NCBI RefSeq assembly: GCF_004745645.1
Contig: NZ_SRMB01000001.1
Span: 186,001-250,000, forward strand
Direction of reading: 5' to 3'
DNA from: Hymenobacter metallicola
GTDB lineage: Bacteria; Bacteroidota; Bacteroidia; Cytophagales; Hymenobacteraceae
Length of the DNA: 64,000 bases
The first letter of the stretch is position 1; every line of letters begins with the position of its first letter. A program made the translations under genes and the position numbers. Below the pieces are notes generated by a model. That model was not told the DNA's origin. It saw nothing but the letters and a program-made list of their open reading frames with translations, and ran no database searches. This document shows positions 7,780-16,185 of the stretch, piece by piece.

Positions 7780-9699
7780 CTACACGAAGTCGGCCAGCTC
7801 CAGCCACCGTTCCCCCTTGGTGTCAAGGTCTTTGTCGGTTTGCTTGAGCTCGGCGGCCCAGTCGGCCAGCTCCTTGTGGGAGCCGGTGCCGGCGTTGAGC
7901 TTTTCAATCAGCTCCTGCTTGCGGGTTTCGAGCTTCTCAATGTCCTTTTCCAGGGTTTCGTACTCCTTTTTCTCGGCGAAAGTGGCCTTGCGCTTCGGGG
8001 CCGAACCGGCCGCCGCGGCAGCTGGCGCCGCTACCGGAGTTGCCACCGGAGCCACACCCGCCGCGGCCTTGGCCGTTTGGGCCTTCTCACGGGCGTATTC
8101 TTCGGCCTGGTGCTCCTTCTGCCACTCGCGGTAGTCGGTGTAGTTGCCGGGGAACTGGCGGATGTGGCCGCCGGGCTCCAGCACGAAGACGTGCTCCACC
8201 AAGGCGTCCATGAAGTACCGGTCGTGCGAAACGATGAGGATGCAGCCGGCAAAATTCAGCAGGAAGTCCTCCAGGATGTTGAGCGTGATGATGTCCAGGT
8301 CGTTGGTGGGCTCGTCCAGAATCAGGAAGTTCGGGTTCTTGATGAGCACGCGCAAGAGCTGCAACCGGCGCTTTTCGCCCCCGCTGAGCTTGCTGACCAT
8401 GGTGTACTGCTGGGCGGGCGGAAACTGGAAGTGCTGCAAGAACTGCGAGGCCGTCACGACTTCGCCGTTGGCCATTTCCACCACTTCGGCCACCTCCTTC
8501 ACGATGTCAATCACGCGCTGGGTTTCGTCGAACTCCAGCTCGGTCTGGGTGTAGTAGCCGAACACGGTGGTCTGACCCGCGTCCACGGTGCCGGAGTCGG
8601 GCTGGAGCTTGCCGGTCAGCATGTTGAGCAGCGTCGACTTGCCCGCCCCGTTGGGCCCGATCAAGCCAATCCGGTCCTTTTTCTTGAAGACGTAGCTGAA
8701 GTCGTCGAGCACGACATGGTCGCCGAACTGCTTATGCAGGTGCTCGACTTCGATGATTTTGCCGCCCTGGCGCGTGGTTTTCACGCTGAGCTCCATCTGG
8801 GGGCCGCTGATTTTGGTTTTGGCCTTTTCCTGGGTTTCGTAGAAGGCGTCGATGCGGGCCTTTTGCTTGGTGCCGCGGGCCTGAGGCTGGCGGCGCATCC
8901 AGTCGAGCTCCTTGCGCAGCAGGTTGCGGGCCTTTTCTACTTCGGCCACCTCAATCTGCTCCCGCTCAGCTTTTTTCTCCACGAAGTAGGAGTAGTTGCC
9001 TTGGTAGCGGAACACCCGGCCCTGGTCCATTTCCACGATTTCGTTGGCGACTTTGTCCAGAAAATACCGGTCGTGGGTCACCATCAGCAGCGTCAGAGAA
9101 GGGGAGGCCAGGCGGCCCTCCAGCCACTCGATGGTGTCGAGGTCGAGGTGGTTGGTAGGCTCGTCGAGAATCAGCACTTCGGGCTCCTCAATCAGGACCC
9201 GGGCCAGGGCCACGCGCTTGCGCTGCCCGCCCGAGAGCATGCTCACCTTACGTTCCAGCAGCTCGCCCAGAATGCCCAGGCGGCCCAGAATCTGCTTGAC
9301 CTGGGCTTCGTAGTCCCAGGCGTTGAGCGAGTCCATGAGCTCCATCACCCGCTGCAAGTCGTCGGGCTTGTGGTTGGGGTCGTTCACGACGTGCTCGTAG
9401 TCGCGGATGGCAGCCAGCGTGTCGTTCTGGGAGGCGAAGATGGTTTCTTCCACCGTCAGGTTCTCATTGAACACCGGCTGCTGACCCAGAAAGGCTACCC
9501 GAATGCCCTTACGCACGCTCACCGAACCGGTGTCGGGCTGCTCGAGGCCGGCCAGAATACGCAGCAATGTGGTTTTGCCGGTACCGTTGATACCAACCAG
9601 CGCCACGCGCTGCCCTTGATTCAGACCAAAGCCCAGCTCCCGAAAGAGCCAGCGGTCCGCGTAGTTTTTTGAGAGGTTTTCTCCGGAAAGCAGATTCAT
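7780..9699 (-). CDS. uup: ABC-F family ATPase, Uup-like
   Basis: 639 residues with two nucleotide-binding domains and no membrane segment, which defines the ABC-F family of ribosome-associated translation factors. Domain 1 has Walker A GINGTGKTT (36-44), signature MLSGGQRKR and Walker B LILDEPTNHLD. Domain 2 has GPNGAGKST, KLSGGEKRR and LILDEPTNDLD. The inter-domain linker is charged and rich in R/Q. A C-terminal tail after an Ala/Pro spacer (KRKATFAEKKEYETLEKDIE) is a coiled coil as in Uup. The start at ATG 9699 agrees with a -7 box almost touching it. Symbol is by family resemblance. Confidence 0.85.
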   Translation of the reverse strand: MNLLSGENLSKNYADRWLFRELGFGLNQGQRVALVGINGTGKTTLLRILAGLEQPDTGSVSVRKGIRVAFLGQQPVFNENLTVEETIFASQNDTLAAIRDYEHVVNDPNHKPDDLQRVMELMDSLNAWDYEAQVKQILGRLGILGELLERKVSMLSGGQRKRVALARVLIEEPEVLILDEPTNHLDLDTIEWLEGRLASPSLTLLMVTHDRYFLDKVANEIVEMDQGRVFRYQGNYSYFVEKKAEREQIEVAEVEKARNLLRKELDWMRRQPQARGTKQKARIDAFYETQEKAKTKISGPQMELSVKTTRQGGKIIEVEHLHKQFGDHVVLDDFSYVFKKKDRIGLIGPNGAGKSTLLNMLTGKLQPDSGTVDAGQTTVFGYYTQTELEFDETQRVIDIVKEVAEVVEMANGEVVTASQFLQHFQFPPAQQYTMVSKLSGGEKRRLQLLRVLIKNPNFLILDEPTNDLDIITLNILEDFLLNFAGCILIVSHDRYFMDALVEHVFVLEPGGHIRQFPGNYTDYREWQKEHQAEEYAREKAQTAKAAAGVAPVATPVAAPAAAAAGSAPKRKATFAEKKEYETLEKDIEKLETRKQELIEKLNAGTGSHKELADWAAELKQTDKDLDTKGERWLELADFV

Positions 9700-9703
9700 G
9701 GGG

Positions 9704-9711
9704 CAAAGGTA
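9704..9711 (-). promoter_or_regulatory. Candidate -7 element TACCTTTG for the ABC-F gene
   Basis: Read on the minus strand the sequence is TACCTTTG, an exact match to the Bacteroidota TAnnTTTG box. Transcription would begin at or next to ATG 9699, implying a leaderless or nearly leaderless mRNA. No clear TTG element was placed upstream. Confidence 0.45.
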
Positions 9712-9813
9712 CGGCGCTAAATGCGGGAAGCCAGAACCAACCGCCAAATAAGCGCTATACGGCCTTGCCAGCACCTGGAGGCGTGTTTTCGACCGGACCT
9801 TCTACCGGGCAGC

Positions 9814-10362
9814 TCAGCCTACATAGCACACGCAGTAATAGGCGCCGCTGCTGATTCGGGCAAAGAAGTCCCGCAGAAAGTGAAATTCCTGGAGCGTATT
9901 CTGTTCATTAAATGCCTCGTCCGGCCCGGTGTTTCTATTCCAGACTCCCGGATAGACGCCTTGCCGGTTCATGTCGGCCGGGTCGAAGGCCGCCAAAAAC
10001 GCCTCATCCGTTACCGTTGCCAGACAGGCCGCAATTGCCTGGACCTTGTCGGGAGAATGGTAGTATATGCGGGCCTCTTCCAGCGCCATATAATGGTCCA
10101 AGTCCGCGTCTGAATCCCAGTCAACTTTCGCGAGGTCGAAATCCTCACCCAGAAATTCAGTGGACTCAAACAGGTGTTCCATCAGCCCCGGGGCAGCCGT
10201 GTTGTCACAGGCTTTGGCCAAGGTATAGGTAAGGCCCTGAAAGGTTTGGTCGAAGTATACGCTTTCCTCGACATCAACTGCATAGACAAATGGTGCTGCA
10301 GTATCAGCCAGGCGTTGGAAGCGCGCTATCGGCACACTATGAAGAGAAGCAACCTGTCCCAT
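9814..10362 (-). CDS. DUF1877 family protein
   Basis: 182 residues resembling DUF1877: an N-terminal MGQVASLHSVPIARFQRL, an acidic centre (EDFDLAKVDWDSDAD) with the family's 'lDKaW'-like position, and the closing region LQEFHFLRDFFARISSGAYY. Cytoplasmic, function unknown. It follows a 77-residue gene on the same strand after 9 bases, so the two are probably cotranscribed. Confidence 0.7.
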   Translation of the reverse strand: MGQVASLHSVPIARFQRLADTAAPFVYAVDVEESVYFDQTFQGLTYTLAKACDNTAAPGLMEHLFESTEFLGEDFDLAKVDWDSDADLDHYMALEEARIYYHSPDKVQAIAACLATVTDEAFLAAFDPADMNRQGVYPGVWNRNTGPDEAFNEQNTLQEFHFLRDFFARISSGAYYCVCYVG

Positions 10363-10371
10363 TGAGCTACC

Positions 10372-10605
10372 TCAGATAACCCGAATCCGGTCCACGTTAC
10401 GCTCGTCGCGCAGAATTTCCAGGCCCCGGTAGGCCAGGGGGCGGCCGGTGTTGGTGGTCAGGTCGCCGCCGGCGCTGTGGCGGTCGGCTACGTCGAGCAC
10501 GAGCTGGGTGTATTTTCGCTCCCCGAGCTCAATGGCAACCGGGCGGCCGTGGCTGGAATCGAAGGCACCCAGGGCGCGGTCAATTTCTTCCAGTATTTTA
10601 CTCAT
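10372..10605 (-). CDS. Small conserved hypothetical protein
   Basis: 77 residues, no signal peptide or membrane segment. N-terminal helix (SKILEEIDRALGAFDSS) followed by a beta-rich part with KYTQLVLDVADR and PLAYRGLEILRDE. Codon use matches neighbouring genes and it opens an apparent two-gene unit with the DUF1877 gene. I do not recognise the family. It diverges from murI, with 120 bases between the two starts. Confidence 0.6.
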   Translation of the reverse strand: MSKILEEIDRALGAFDSSHGRPVAIELGERKYTQLVLDVADRHSAGGDLTTNTGRPLAYRGLEILRDERNVDRIRVI

Positions 10606-10725
10606 GGGGTATACGGTGGGAGTGCAGGGTGCGACAATATAAAATTATTCCGGAATAAATTGTACTGCTTGGCTGCTGCCGTAGTCCCAGCAGCGCCGCC
10701 AAAAAAGGCCTTACCTTCGCCCCGT

Positions 10726-11559
10726 ATGGCACCTTCCTCTTCTTCCGACCTCAGCAGCCGCCCCATTGGCGTGTTCGACAGCGGCATTGGCGGCCTCACC
10801 GTGGCCCGGGCCGTCAACCGCGTCCTGCCCCACGAGCAGCTCGTGTATTTCGGCGACACGGCCCACCTGCCCTACGGCGACAAATCGACGGCCGCTATTC
10901 AAGCGTACAGCGTCAAGATCTGTGACTTATTGCTGCGCCAGCACTGCAAGGTTATTCTGATTGCCTGCAATTCGGCCTCGGCCGCGGCCTATGAACTGGT
11001 GCGCGAATACGTGGGCTCCAAGGCGCGGGTGCTCAACGTCATCGACCCCATCGTGGCCCACGTGGGCCAGGCCTACGCCGACCGGACCGTGGGCCTGATT
11101 GGCACCAAGCAGACGGTCAACTCCAACGTCTATAAAAAGAAGATTGACGACCTCGATGCGGGCGTGGAGCTTCGCTCGTTGGCCACCCCGCTGCTGGCGC
11201 CCATGGTAGAAGAAGGCTTTTTTAACAATACCATCAGCGAGAATATCATCAGCTCCTACCTGGCCCAGCCCGTGCTGGCCGATATCGAAGCCCTGGTGCT
11301 GGCCTGCACCCACTACCCGCTGATTCAGGACCAGATTAAGGCCTATTATAAAGGTGACGTGGCCGTGCTCGACGCGTCCGATGTAGTAGCCAGCCACGTG
11401 AAGCAGTATCTGGAAGAAAACGGGCTGGCCGTCAAGGCTCAAAAAGTGCCGCCGCGTCATCAGTTCTACGTTTCCGATTTCACCCGCTCATTTGAGGAAA
11501 GCACCCGCATCTTTTTCGGACAGGAAGTGCACCTGGAGCATTACCCGCTCTGGGAATAG
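10726..11559 (+). CDS. murI: Glutamate racemase
   Basis: A 277-residue racemase that makes D-glutamate for peptidoglycan. Both catalytic cysteines are present, C81 in IACNSASA and C194 in LACTHYPLI, together with D18/S19 in GVFDSGIGGLTV and H196. Start at ATG 10726 gives the usual short N-terminal extension; the frame stays open upstream but that region reads through an intergenic gap. A box TACCTTCG (one mismatch from TAnnTTTG) lies just before the start. Confidence 0.97.
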   Translation: MAPSSSSDLSSRPIGVFDSGIGGLTVARAVNRVLPHEQLVYFGDTAHLPYGDKSTAAIQAYSVKICDLLLRQHCKVILIACNSASAAAYELVREYVGSKARVLNVIDPIVAHVGQAYADRTVGLIGTKQTVNSNVYKKKIDDLDAGVELRSLATPLLAPMVEEGFFNNTISENIISSYLAQPVLADIEALVLACTHYPLIQDQIKAYYKGDVAVLDASDVVASHVKQYLEENGLAVKAQKVPPRHQFYVSDFTRSFEESTRIFFGQEVHLEHYPLWE

Positions 11560-11667
11560 ACTTATTACGGGCTACACCGGGCTGTTCGGCGATAGGGCCG
11601 GTTCTATATTGAACTTAGCTTGTATTTCCAGGCGTGCGCCTACTACCCAAGGCTGGGGTGCGGTAGG

Positions 11668-11689
11668 CCTTCTGGGCCGGCCCAGAAGG
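11668..11689. repeat. Perfect 22-base palindrome upstream of the effector operon
   Basis: CCTTCTGGGCC is directly followed by its reverse complement GGCCCAGAAGG. It lies 110 bases past murI and 74 bases before the first gene of the putative effector unit. No T-run follows, so it could be an operator or a weak terminator of murI. Confidence 0.45.
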
Positions 11690-11762
11690 GGGATAAAGCT
11701 CGTGGTTACGGGAAAATACTAAGTTTACGGCTTCTAGTTAGTGTTTATCTTATTCGGAGTCT

Positions 11763-12611
11763 ATGCAGCCATTACCGGCCCCGGCGGCAGTACCGCTTCT
11801 GCAGACGTCGCGCACGTTTCAGATTCAGAGCGACACCAGCACCCGCGTACGAGGGCAAACGGTCAGCAATTCCATTGCCACCACGCTGCGGCAAACCTAC
11901 GGGGGCCGCAGCCCCGCCGGCACCCACGCGGTGCTGGTCGAGCAACTCAGCTTTGCCCAAACCGACCAGTCGCCCCTGGCCCTGCTGCTGGCCGATCTGA
12001 ACCCGGTGAACAACCAGCTGCTATTGGAAGTCGGCACCTATGGCGACTTGCTGGCTATTCGCAACCGGGAGCAGGTGCAAGAGCAGTGGCTGGGTTTGCG
12101 GCCCCACATCCTACACACGTATGGGACCACCCGGGAGGGCCAAGCGTTTATTCAGGGGTTCGAGCAGCAATTGACCTCGCCCACACTCCTGGATAGTTTT
12201 CGGCATAAAGGAGGCTACGGGGTTCTGTTTCCGGGCCTGTTTAGTCCGGTTGGGCCGGCCGGCGCCGTCCGAGCGGGGTACAGTGAGCGGGTAATGGCCG
12301 GCTTTTTCGGCAGCCTCGACTTGCCGCTGCGCTTGCACACCGAAGTGGTGCCCAGTAGCGCGGTGCCGGGCGAGTGTCAGCTGCGCGTAAGCGGGGAACT
12401 GGATGCGGCCCGCTTCGATGAGCCCGGCCTGCAGGCGTTGGTCAAGCAAGCCATGGACATGCTCAACTTCCGGGTTGCCCACTCCCTCAACTGCCGGGAA
12501 GAGTATACCTTGGATGAGCACGGCTGGCTCACGGCCGCCCGCCAGGAACTGACCTTTACAATCGAGAACTTCTACCACCAACATATTCAGCATGAGCTGA
12601 AACTCGCGTAG
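11763..12611 (+). CDS. Unknown protein, possible effector adaptor/chaperone
   Basis: 282 residues with no signal peptide, membrane segment or motif I recognise. The N-terminal 100 residues look like a mixed beta domain (SRTFQIQSDTSTRVRGQ, then a segment of alternating hydrophobics around AVLVEQLSFAQ). A helical middle holds EQVQEQWLGLRPHIL, and the C-terminal third alternates strands and helices, ending ENFYHQHIQHELKLA. It is separated from the DUF4280/PAAR-like gene by one base, so the two are almost certainly coexpressed. In type VI systems, unrelated proteins of similar size (DUF4123, DUF2169, DUF1795) directly precede effectors and load them on the spike. A similar role here is inference from position only. 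Confidence 0.75.
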   Translation: MQPLPAPAAVPLLQTSRTFQIQSDTSTRVRGQTVSNSIATTLRQTYGGRSPAGTHAVLVEQLSFAQTDQSPLALLLADLNPVNNQLLLEVGTYGDLLAIRNREQVQEQWLGLRPHILHTYGTTREGQAFIQGFEQQLTSPTLLDSFRHKGGYGVLFPGLFSPVGPAGAVRAGYSERVMAGFFGSLDLPLRLHTEVVPSSAVPGECQLRVSGELDAARFDEPGLQALVKQAMDMLNFRVAHSLNCREEYTLDEHGWLTAARQELTFTIENFYHQHIQHELKLA

Positions 12612-12612
12612 C

Positions 12613-13953
12613 ATGGCAAGCACCGGCGACAAGTACATCACCAGTGGCGTGTGGCTGCTCTGTGACAAGGGCCCGGCCCCGGGCGCCCTGACCATATTGC
12701 CCAAGAATGTGAAGCTCTACGGCAAAGACTGGGCGGCTCAGCTCGATGCCGTGCCTTTGGTCAATATTCCCAGCTTTGGAGTTTGCCTGATAACCCGCAC
12801 GCCCTGCGCACCCCTGACGGTGCTGTGGGAAAATGTGATGGACAACGTCAGCGTACTGGGCCAAAAACCCCTGCTCGACACCTCGACCTGCCGGTGTACG
12901 GTGGGCGGTACCATCAAAATCTTCTTTAGCCAGCAGGCGGCGCTGGCCGCCGGAGCCGCTCAGCAGCAGGCCGCCGACAATGCCGCCGCCGAGCAGGAGG
13001 CTAAGGAAGATGCTAATTTCTGGGGTAATGTGGGCAAGGGCCTGCTGGTAGCCGCCGCCGTAGTAGGTACGGCCGCTATTATCGTCGGGACGGGCGGGGC
13101 GGCCCTGGCGGTGCTGGGAGCTGCCGCGGCAACCGGCGCCGCGGTAGGTGGCGTAGGCGGGGCCGTGGCCGGGGGGATTAGCGGGGGCACCGAAGGAGCC
13201 ATCAGCGGCTTTTTCCAGGGGGCCGCTTTCGGGGCCCTGGGCGGTATAGCCGTAGCCAGTGGAGCCGGCGTGGTAGCGGGGGCCCTGGCGCTGGGTGCCG
13301 CTGGGGCCAGCGTGGCCAGCTTAGGATTTCTGGGTAAAGCGTACTACCACAATCCCAGCCGCGAAAACGGCCTGGTGCTGGTCGGGGCCGGAGCCGGCAT
13401 CCTGGCCGGGGGCCTTACGGCCAAGGGCATCAGCGTCGCGACCCGGCCGGTGCCAGGGAAGTACTTGTACCGGGAGGATAACTTCCCGTACTCGAGTCAG
13501 GGCAAAACCGCGGACCGCGTGAAATCCCACGTAGACGCCGACGGAAACCTCCGGCCGGCCAACCCCAATGGCAAGGCCACCATTCAGGACCACGTCCGTG
13601 GGTCGGAGCCGCGCAAAAGCGACAGCCCGTACACGTCGACCTCGGCGGAGCGCAACACCGGTAAAGCGTACGGGGAGCACGAGATTCGTATAAACGCCAA
13701 GGACCTGGAGCGCGACATTCAGAGCGGCAAGGTCAAGGACGTGGAAATCATCAAGAATGATGCGGTAGTGGGGCAGCTGGAAGCCAAGCGGGTGGAAGCC
13801 CAGGCTAAGTACGACCAGAACCCCACGCCCAAGAATAAGCTGAGCCTCGAGCGGGCACAAGGCGACATTGCCAATGCCACGCGCGACAAAGAAGTGTTGG
13901 TGAAAGGCACGGTGCCCGCCAAGTATGTGAAAGTAACCAAGAAGAAGCCCTAA
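12613..13953 (+). CDS. DUF4280/PAAR-like effector with predicted ADP-ribosyltransferase C-terminal domain
   Basis: 446 residues. Residues 1-110 match the DUF4280 PAAR-like pattern: YITSGVWLLCDKG, NIPSFGVCLITRTPC, and LLDTSTCRCTVGGTIKIFF, with paired cysteines. Such proteins cap the spike of contractile injection machines. Residues 110-135 are Ala/Gln-rich, and 140-275 are a long Gly/Ala hydrophobic region that could enter a membrane. The C-terminal 165 residues are read here as a toxin: LYR (R287), YTSTS (S342-S344) and DKEVLVKGTVPAKYV (E427) fit the R-STS-E plan of ADP-ribosyltransferases. That last assignment is inference. No signal peptide. The stop is 3 bases before a putative immunity gene. 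Confidence 0.75.
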   Translation: MASTGDKYITSGVWLLCDKGPAPGALTILPKNVKLYGKDWAAQLDAVPLVNIPSFGVCLITRTPCAPLTVLWENVMDNVSVLGQKPLLDTSTCRCTVGGTIKIFFSQQAALAAGAAQQQAADNAAAEQEAKEDANFWGNVGKGLLVAAAVVGTAAIIVGTGGAALAVLGAAAATGAAVGGVGGAVAGGISGGTEGAISGFFQGAAFGALGGIAVASGAGVVAGALALGAAGASVASLGFLGKAYYHNPSRENGLVLVGAGAGILAGGLTAKGISVATRPVPGKYLYREDNFPYSSQGKTADRVKSHVDADGNLRPANPNGKATIQDHVRGSEPRKSDSPYTSTSAERNTGKAYGEHEIRINAKDLERDIQSGKVKDVEIIKNDAVVGQLEAKRVEAQAKYDQNPTPKNKLSLERAQGDIANATRDKEVLVKGTVPAKYVKVTKKKP

Positions 13954-13956
13954 TAC

Positions 13957-14604
13957 ATGGCTAAGCCAGCTGAATATCCTCCTCACATCTACCAGGCGCT
14001 CTACACCGATGAAGCCGGCGAGGTCATCGGCCTCGATGAAGTGCAGCTGCTGGATCCTGTTCCGACGGCGCGCATCCCGGAGCTGACCTCCTTACTGGCC
14101 AGTGATGATGTGTATCTGGCCTACCAGTGCGGCTTGGTACTGGCCGCCTGGGGCGTTGAGGCAGGGGTTGAGTATCTGGGGCAGTTGGTCGACACCCGAA
14201 TCGACAAATTGGTGGAACTGGAGCCGCACCGGTTGTCGGGTGAGGACAACGTCTACGATGTAATTGCCGAGGCCCTGGGAATCGCCGTTCTGTCGGAGTA
14301 CGACCAGCACCAGATCCTGCTGATTCTAGGGCGGATTCTGGCGCTGTACGGGGAGTGCTACTTCGAAAGCAGGCTAAAGGCTACGTTGCTGCGCCTAGAT
14401 GCTTCGGCCTTGCTGCCGGCTATAAAGCAAGCGGTGCAGTTGGCTCTGGAGCACAAGCGCTACTACCAGGCCAGTCAGTTGTTGCCCGTCTTGGCCAAAT
14501 ACGACACTGCGTATGCCTTGGCTCAGGTAACCCAGTTTGAGCAGCTGTTGGGGCAGGATGAGCGTATCCGGTATAACCTGGCGGAAATGCGCGAGCATCT
14601 TTAG
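13957..14604 (+). CDS. Putative immunity protein with helical (HEAT-like) repeats
   Basis: 215 residues, predicted almost all helical, with repeating pairs such as IPELTSLLASDDVYLAYQ, AYQCGLVLAAWG and QLALEHKRYYQASQLLPVL that resemble HEAT or TPR-like hairpins. No signal peptide, so cytoplasmic. It starts 3 bases after the PAAR-like toxin gene, the standard place of an immunity gene in polymorphic toxin loci, and helical-repeat folds are common among immunity proteins. Function is inferred from position and fold type; I do not recognise a named Imm family. Confidence 0.65.
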   Translation: MAKPAEYPPHIYQALYTDEAGEVIGLDEVQLLDPVPTARIPELTSLLASDDVYLAYQCGLVLAAWGVEAGVEYLGQLVDTRIDKLVELEPHRLSGEDNVYDVIAEALGIAVLSEYDQHQILLILGRILALYGECYFESRLKATLLRLDASALLPAIKQAVQLALEHKRYYQASQLLPVLAKYDTAYALAQVTQFEQLLGQDERIRYNLAEMREHL

Positions 14605-14634
14605 GGGTGGGTCTGAGCTATGCTAGTCGCTTGC

Positions 14635-14648
14635 TAATCAATTGATTA
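14635..14648. repeat. 14-base palindrome before nfi
   Basis: TAATCAATTGATTA reads the same on both strands and ends 5 bases before the nfi start codon. It could be an operator; such AT-rich palindromes also arise by chance. Confidence 0.3.
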
Positions 14649-14653
14649 ATTGT

Positions 14654-15316
14654 ATGCTAACCGAGCCGGAGGCGGTAGCCTTGCAGCAAACCCTACGCCA
14701 GCGGGTAATCCAGCACGACGCCTTCCCCCGGCCAATACGCCTTGTCGCCGGCGCCGATGTCGAGTACAACCCGCATACGGAGCTCATTGCCGGTGCCATC
14801 GTGCTGCTCGATGCCGATACGAAGGCGGTGGTGGAAGTAGCTACCCACGTCATGCCAGTATCGTTTCCCTACGTTCCGGGGTTGTTTTCCTTTCGGGAGA
14901 TGCCGCCACTGCTGGCCGCTTACGGGAAGCTGCACCAACAACCCGACGTGCTGATCTGTGACGGGCACGGCCTGGCCCACCCGCGCCGGTTTGGCTTAGC
15001 CTGCCATATCGGGGTGGAACTGGATATTCCTACCATTGGGTGCGGGAAAACCCGGCTAACGGGCCAATATGAAAACCTGGCCGCGGGGCGGGGCTCCACG
15101 GCGCCGCTTACCGACGAAGCCACCGGCGAGGTGCTGGGGCTGGTGGTGCGTACCCAGCCCGGCATCAACCCGCTCTTTGTATCCGTCGGGCACCGCGTTG
15201 CGTTACCCACGGCGGCCGGGTTGGTGCTGGCCATGAGTGAGGCCGTGCGCCAACCAGAAACGACCCGCCAAGCCGATGCCTACGCCCGGGCCGCCTTGCT
15301 GCATGCCTTGCAATAA
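14654..15316 (+). CDS. nfi: Endonuclease V
   Basis: A 220-residue nuclease that cuts the second phosphodiester 3' of deoxyinosine, part of the repair of deaminated bases. Family marks: the catalytic aspartate in VAGADVEYN, PYVPGLFSFREMPPLLAA (the wedge region PYVPG), CDGHGLAHPRRFGLA with the second acidic residue, and GCGKTRL followed by the C-terminal block VSVGHRVALPTA. Start taken at ATG 14654; a TTG four codons earlier is open but not needed. It stands alone. Confidence 0.95.
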   Translation: MLTEPEAVALQQTLRQRVIQHDAFPRPIRLVAGADVEYNPHTELIAGAIVLLDADTKAVVEVATHVMPVSFPYVPGLFSFREMPPLLAAYGKLHQQPDVLICDGHGLAHPRRFGLACHIGVELDIPTIGCGKTRLTGQYENLAAGRGSTAPLTDEATGEVLGLVVRTQPGINPLFVSVGHRVALPTAAGLVLAMSEAVRQPETTRQADAYARAALLHALQ

Positions 15317-15489
15317 ACGGCGAGGGACTTGCCACGGAGCCAGCAGCCATACGGTCTTCCTGGTCTGATCAGCACAGCTGCAGCGGCTGCCGTTTCCGGG
15401 TGCAACCCGTATACTCTGCCAGAGGACTTTTATATTGCCGGTTCTTGCCACCATTCCTGTTCAACTCGTTCCAGACCTCTCCCGCCGCC

Positions 15490-16176
15490 ATGAAAAAGAA
15501 CTATTACCGTCTCGGCGACTGGCGCCGCAACGTGCTGCTGGCCGCCGCCGCCGCCAGCTTTGGCTTAGCTGTACCCGCCTGCTCCTCCGATTCGGGCTCC
15601 GACAACGCCGGGGCCCAGGCCGAGTGGGGCAGCGGCAATGAGGGCAGCTACTCGGAGGGTGTCGTTACCGAAATGACCGAAACCTCGCCCGGCCAGTGGA
15701 AAATTACGGCTGAGCGGCCGGCTGGCAAAGAAGAAGTGGCCGCCATTATGCGTCATTACGATGGCAAAATCGATACCCTGCAGGGCGCGGCTCTGCAGCG
15801 GCAAATGCAGGATTATAGCCGCCAGTACCCCGAAAACCGGGTGGGCGGCACCAGCATGATGGATGTGTTGATGTGGAGTGGCATTGGCTACATGGCGGGC
15901 CGCTTCCTGACGCCCAACCCCGGGTATTACGCCAACCCTGGCATTATGCAAGGCAATGGCGGATGGCGGCAGCGGGTAGAACAGGAACGACGGCAGGGGC
16001 GGGGCTTTTTTGGGCGGGGCTTTACCAGCACTGCGGCCGGCGCCGCTGGGGTTGCTTCCGGCATTCGGCCCAGCACTTCGGCCTACCGCTCGGCGGTACG
16101 CAGCTCGGGCCCGCGTAATGCGCGTAGCTCAGGGTTTGGGAGCCGCGGGGGTTTCCGGGGCGGATTTGGTGGGTAA
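15490..16176 (+). CDS. YgiB-like lipoprotein
   Basis: 228 residues. The ATG at 15490 opens a lipoprotein signal, with the cysteine in LAVPACSSDSG at about residue 31. A predicted globular part (residues 50-120) carries WKITAERPAGKEEVAAIM and a YDGKIDTLQG segment. The C-terminal 80 residues are low complexity, rich in Gly, Arg and Ser and ending RGGFRGGFGG. A Ser/Gly-rich end and its position before a glutathionylspermidine-synthase-like gene both recall the E. coli ygiB-ygiC pair (DUF1190). It may act at the envelope; role unknown. Confidence 0.65.
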   Translation: MKKNYYRLGDWRRNVLLAAAAASFGLAVPACSSDSGSDNAGAQAEWGSGNEGSYSEGVVTEMTETSPGQWKITAERPAGKEEVAAIMRHYDGKIDTLQGAALQRQMQDYSRQYPENRVGGTSMMDVLMWSGIGYMAGRFLTPNPGYYANPGIMQGNGGWRQRVEQERRQGRGFFGRGFTSTAAGAAGVASGIRPSTSAYRSAVRSSGPRNARSSGFGSRGGFRGGFGG

Positions 16177-16185
16177 TGTAGCGTA

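Noticed and set aside
7840..9672. 610-codon open frame on the plus strand
   Set aside because: Antisense of the ABC-F gene, which carries all its motifs on the minus strand.
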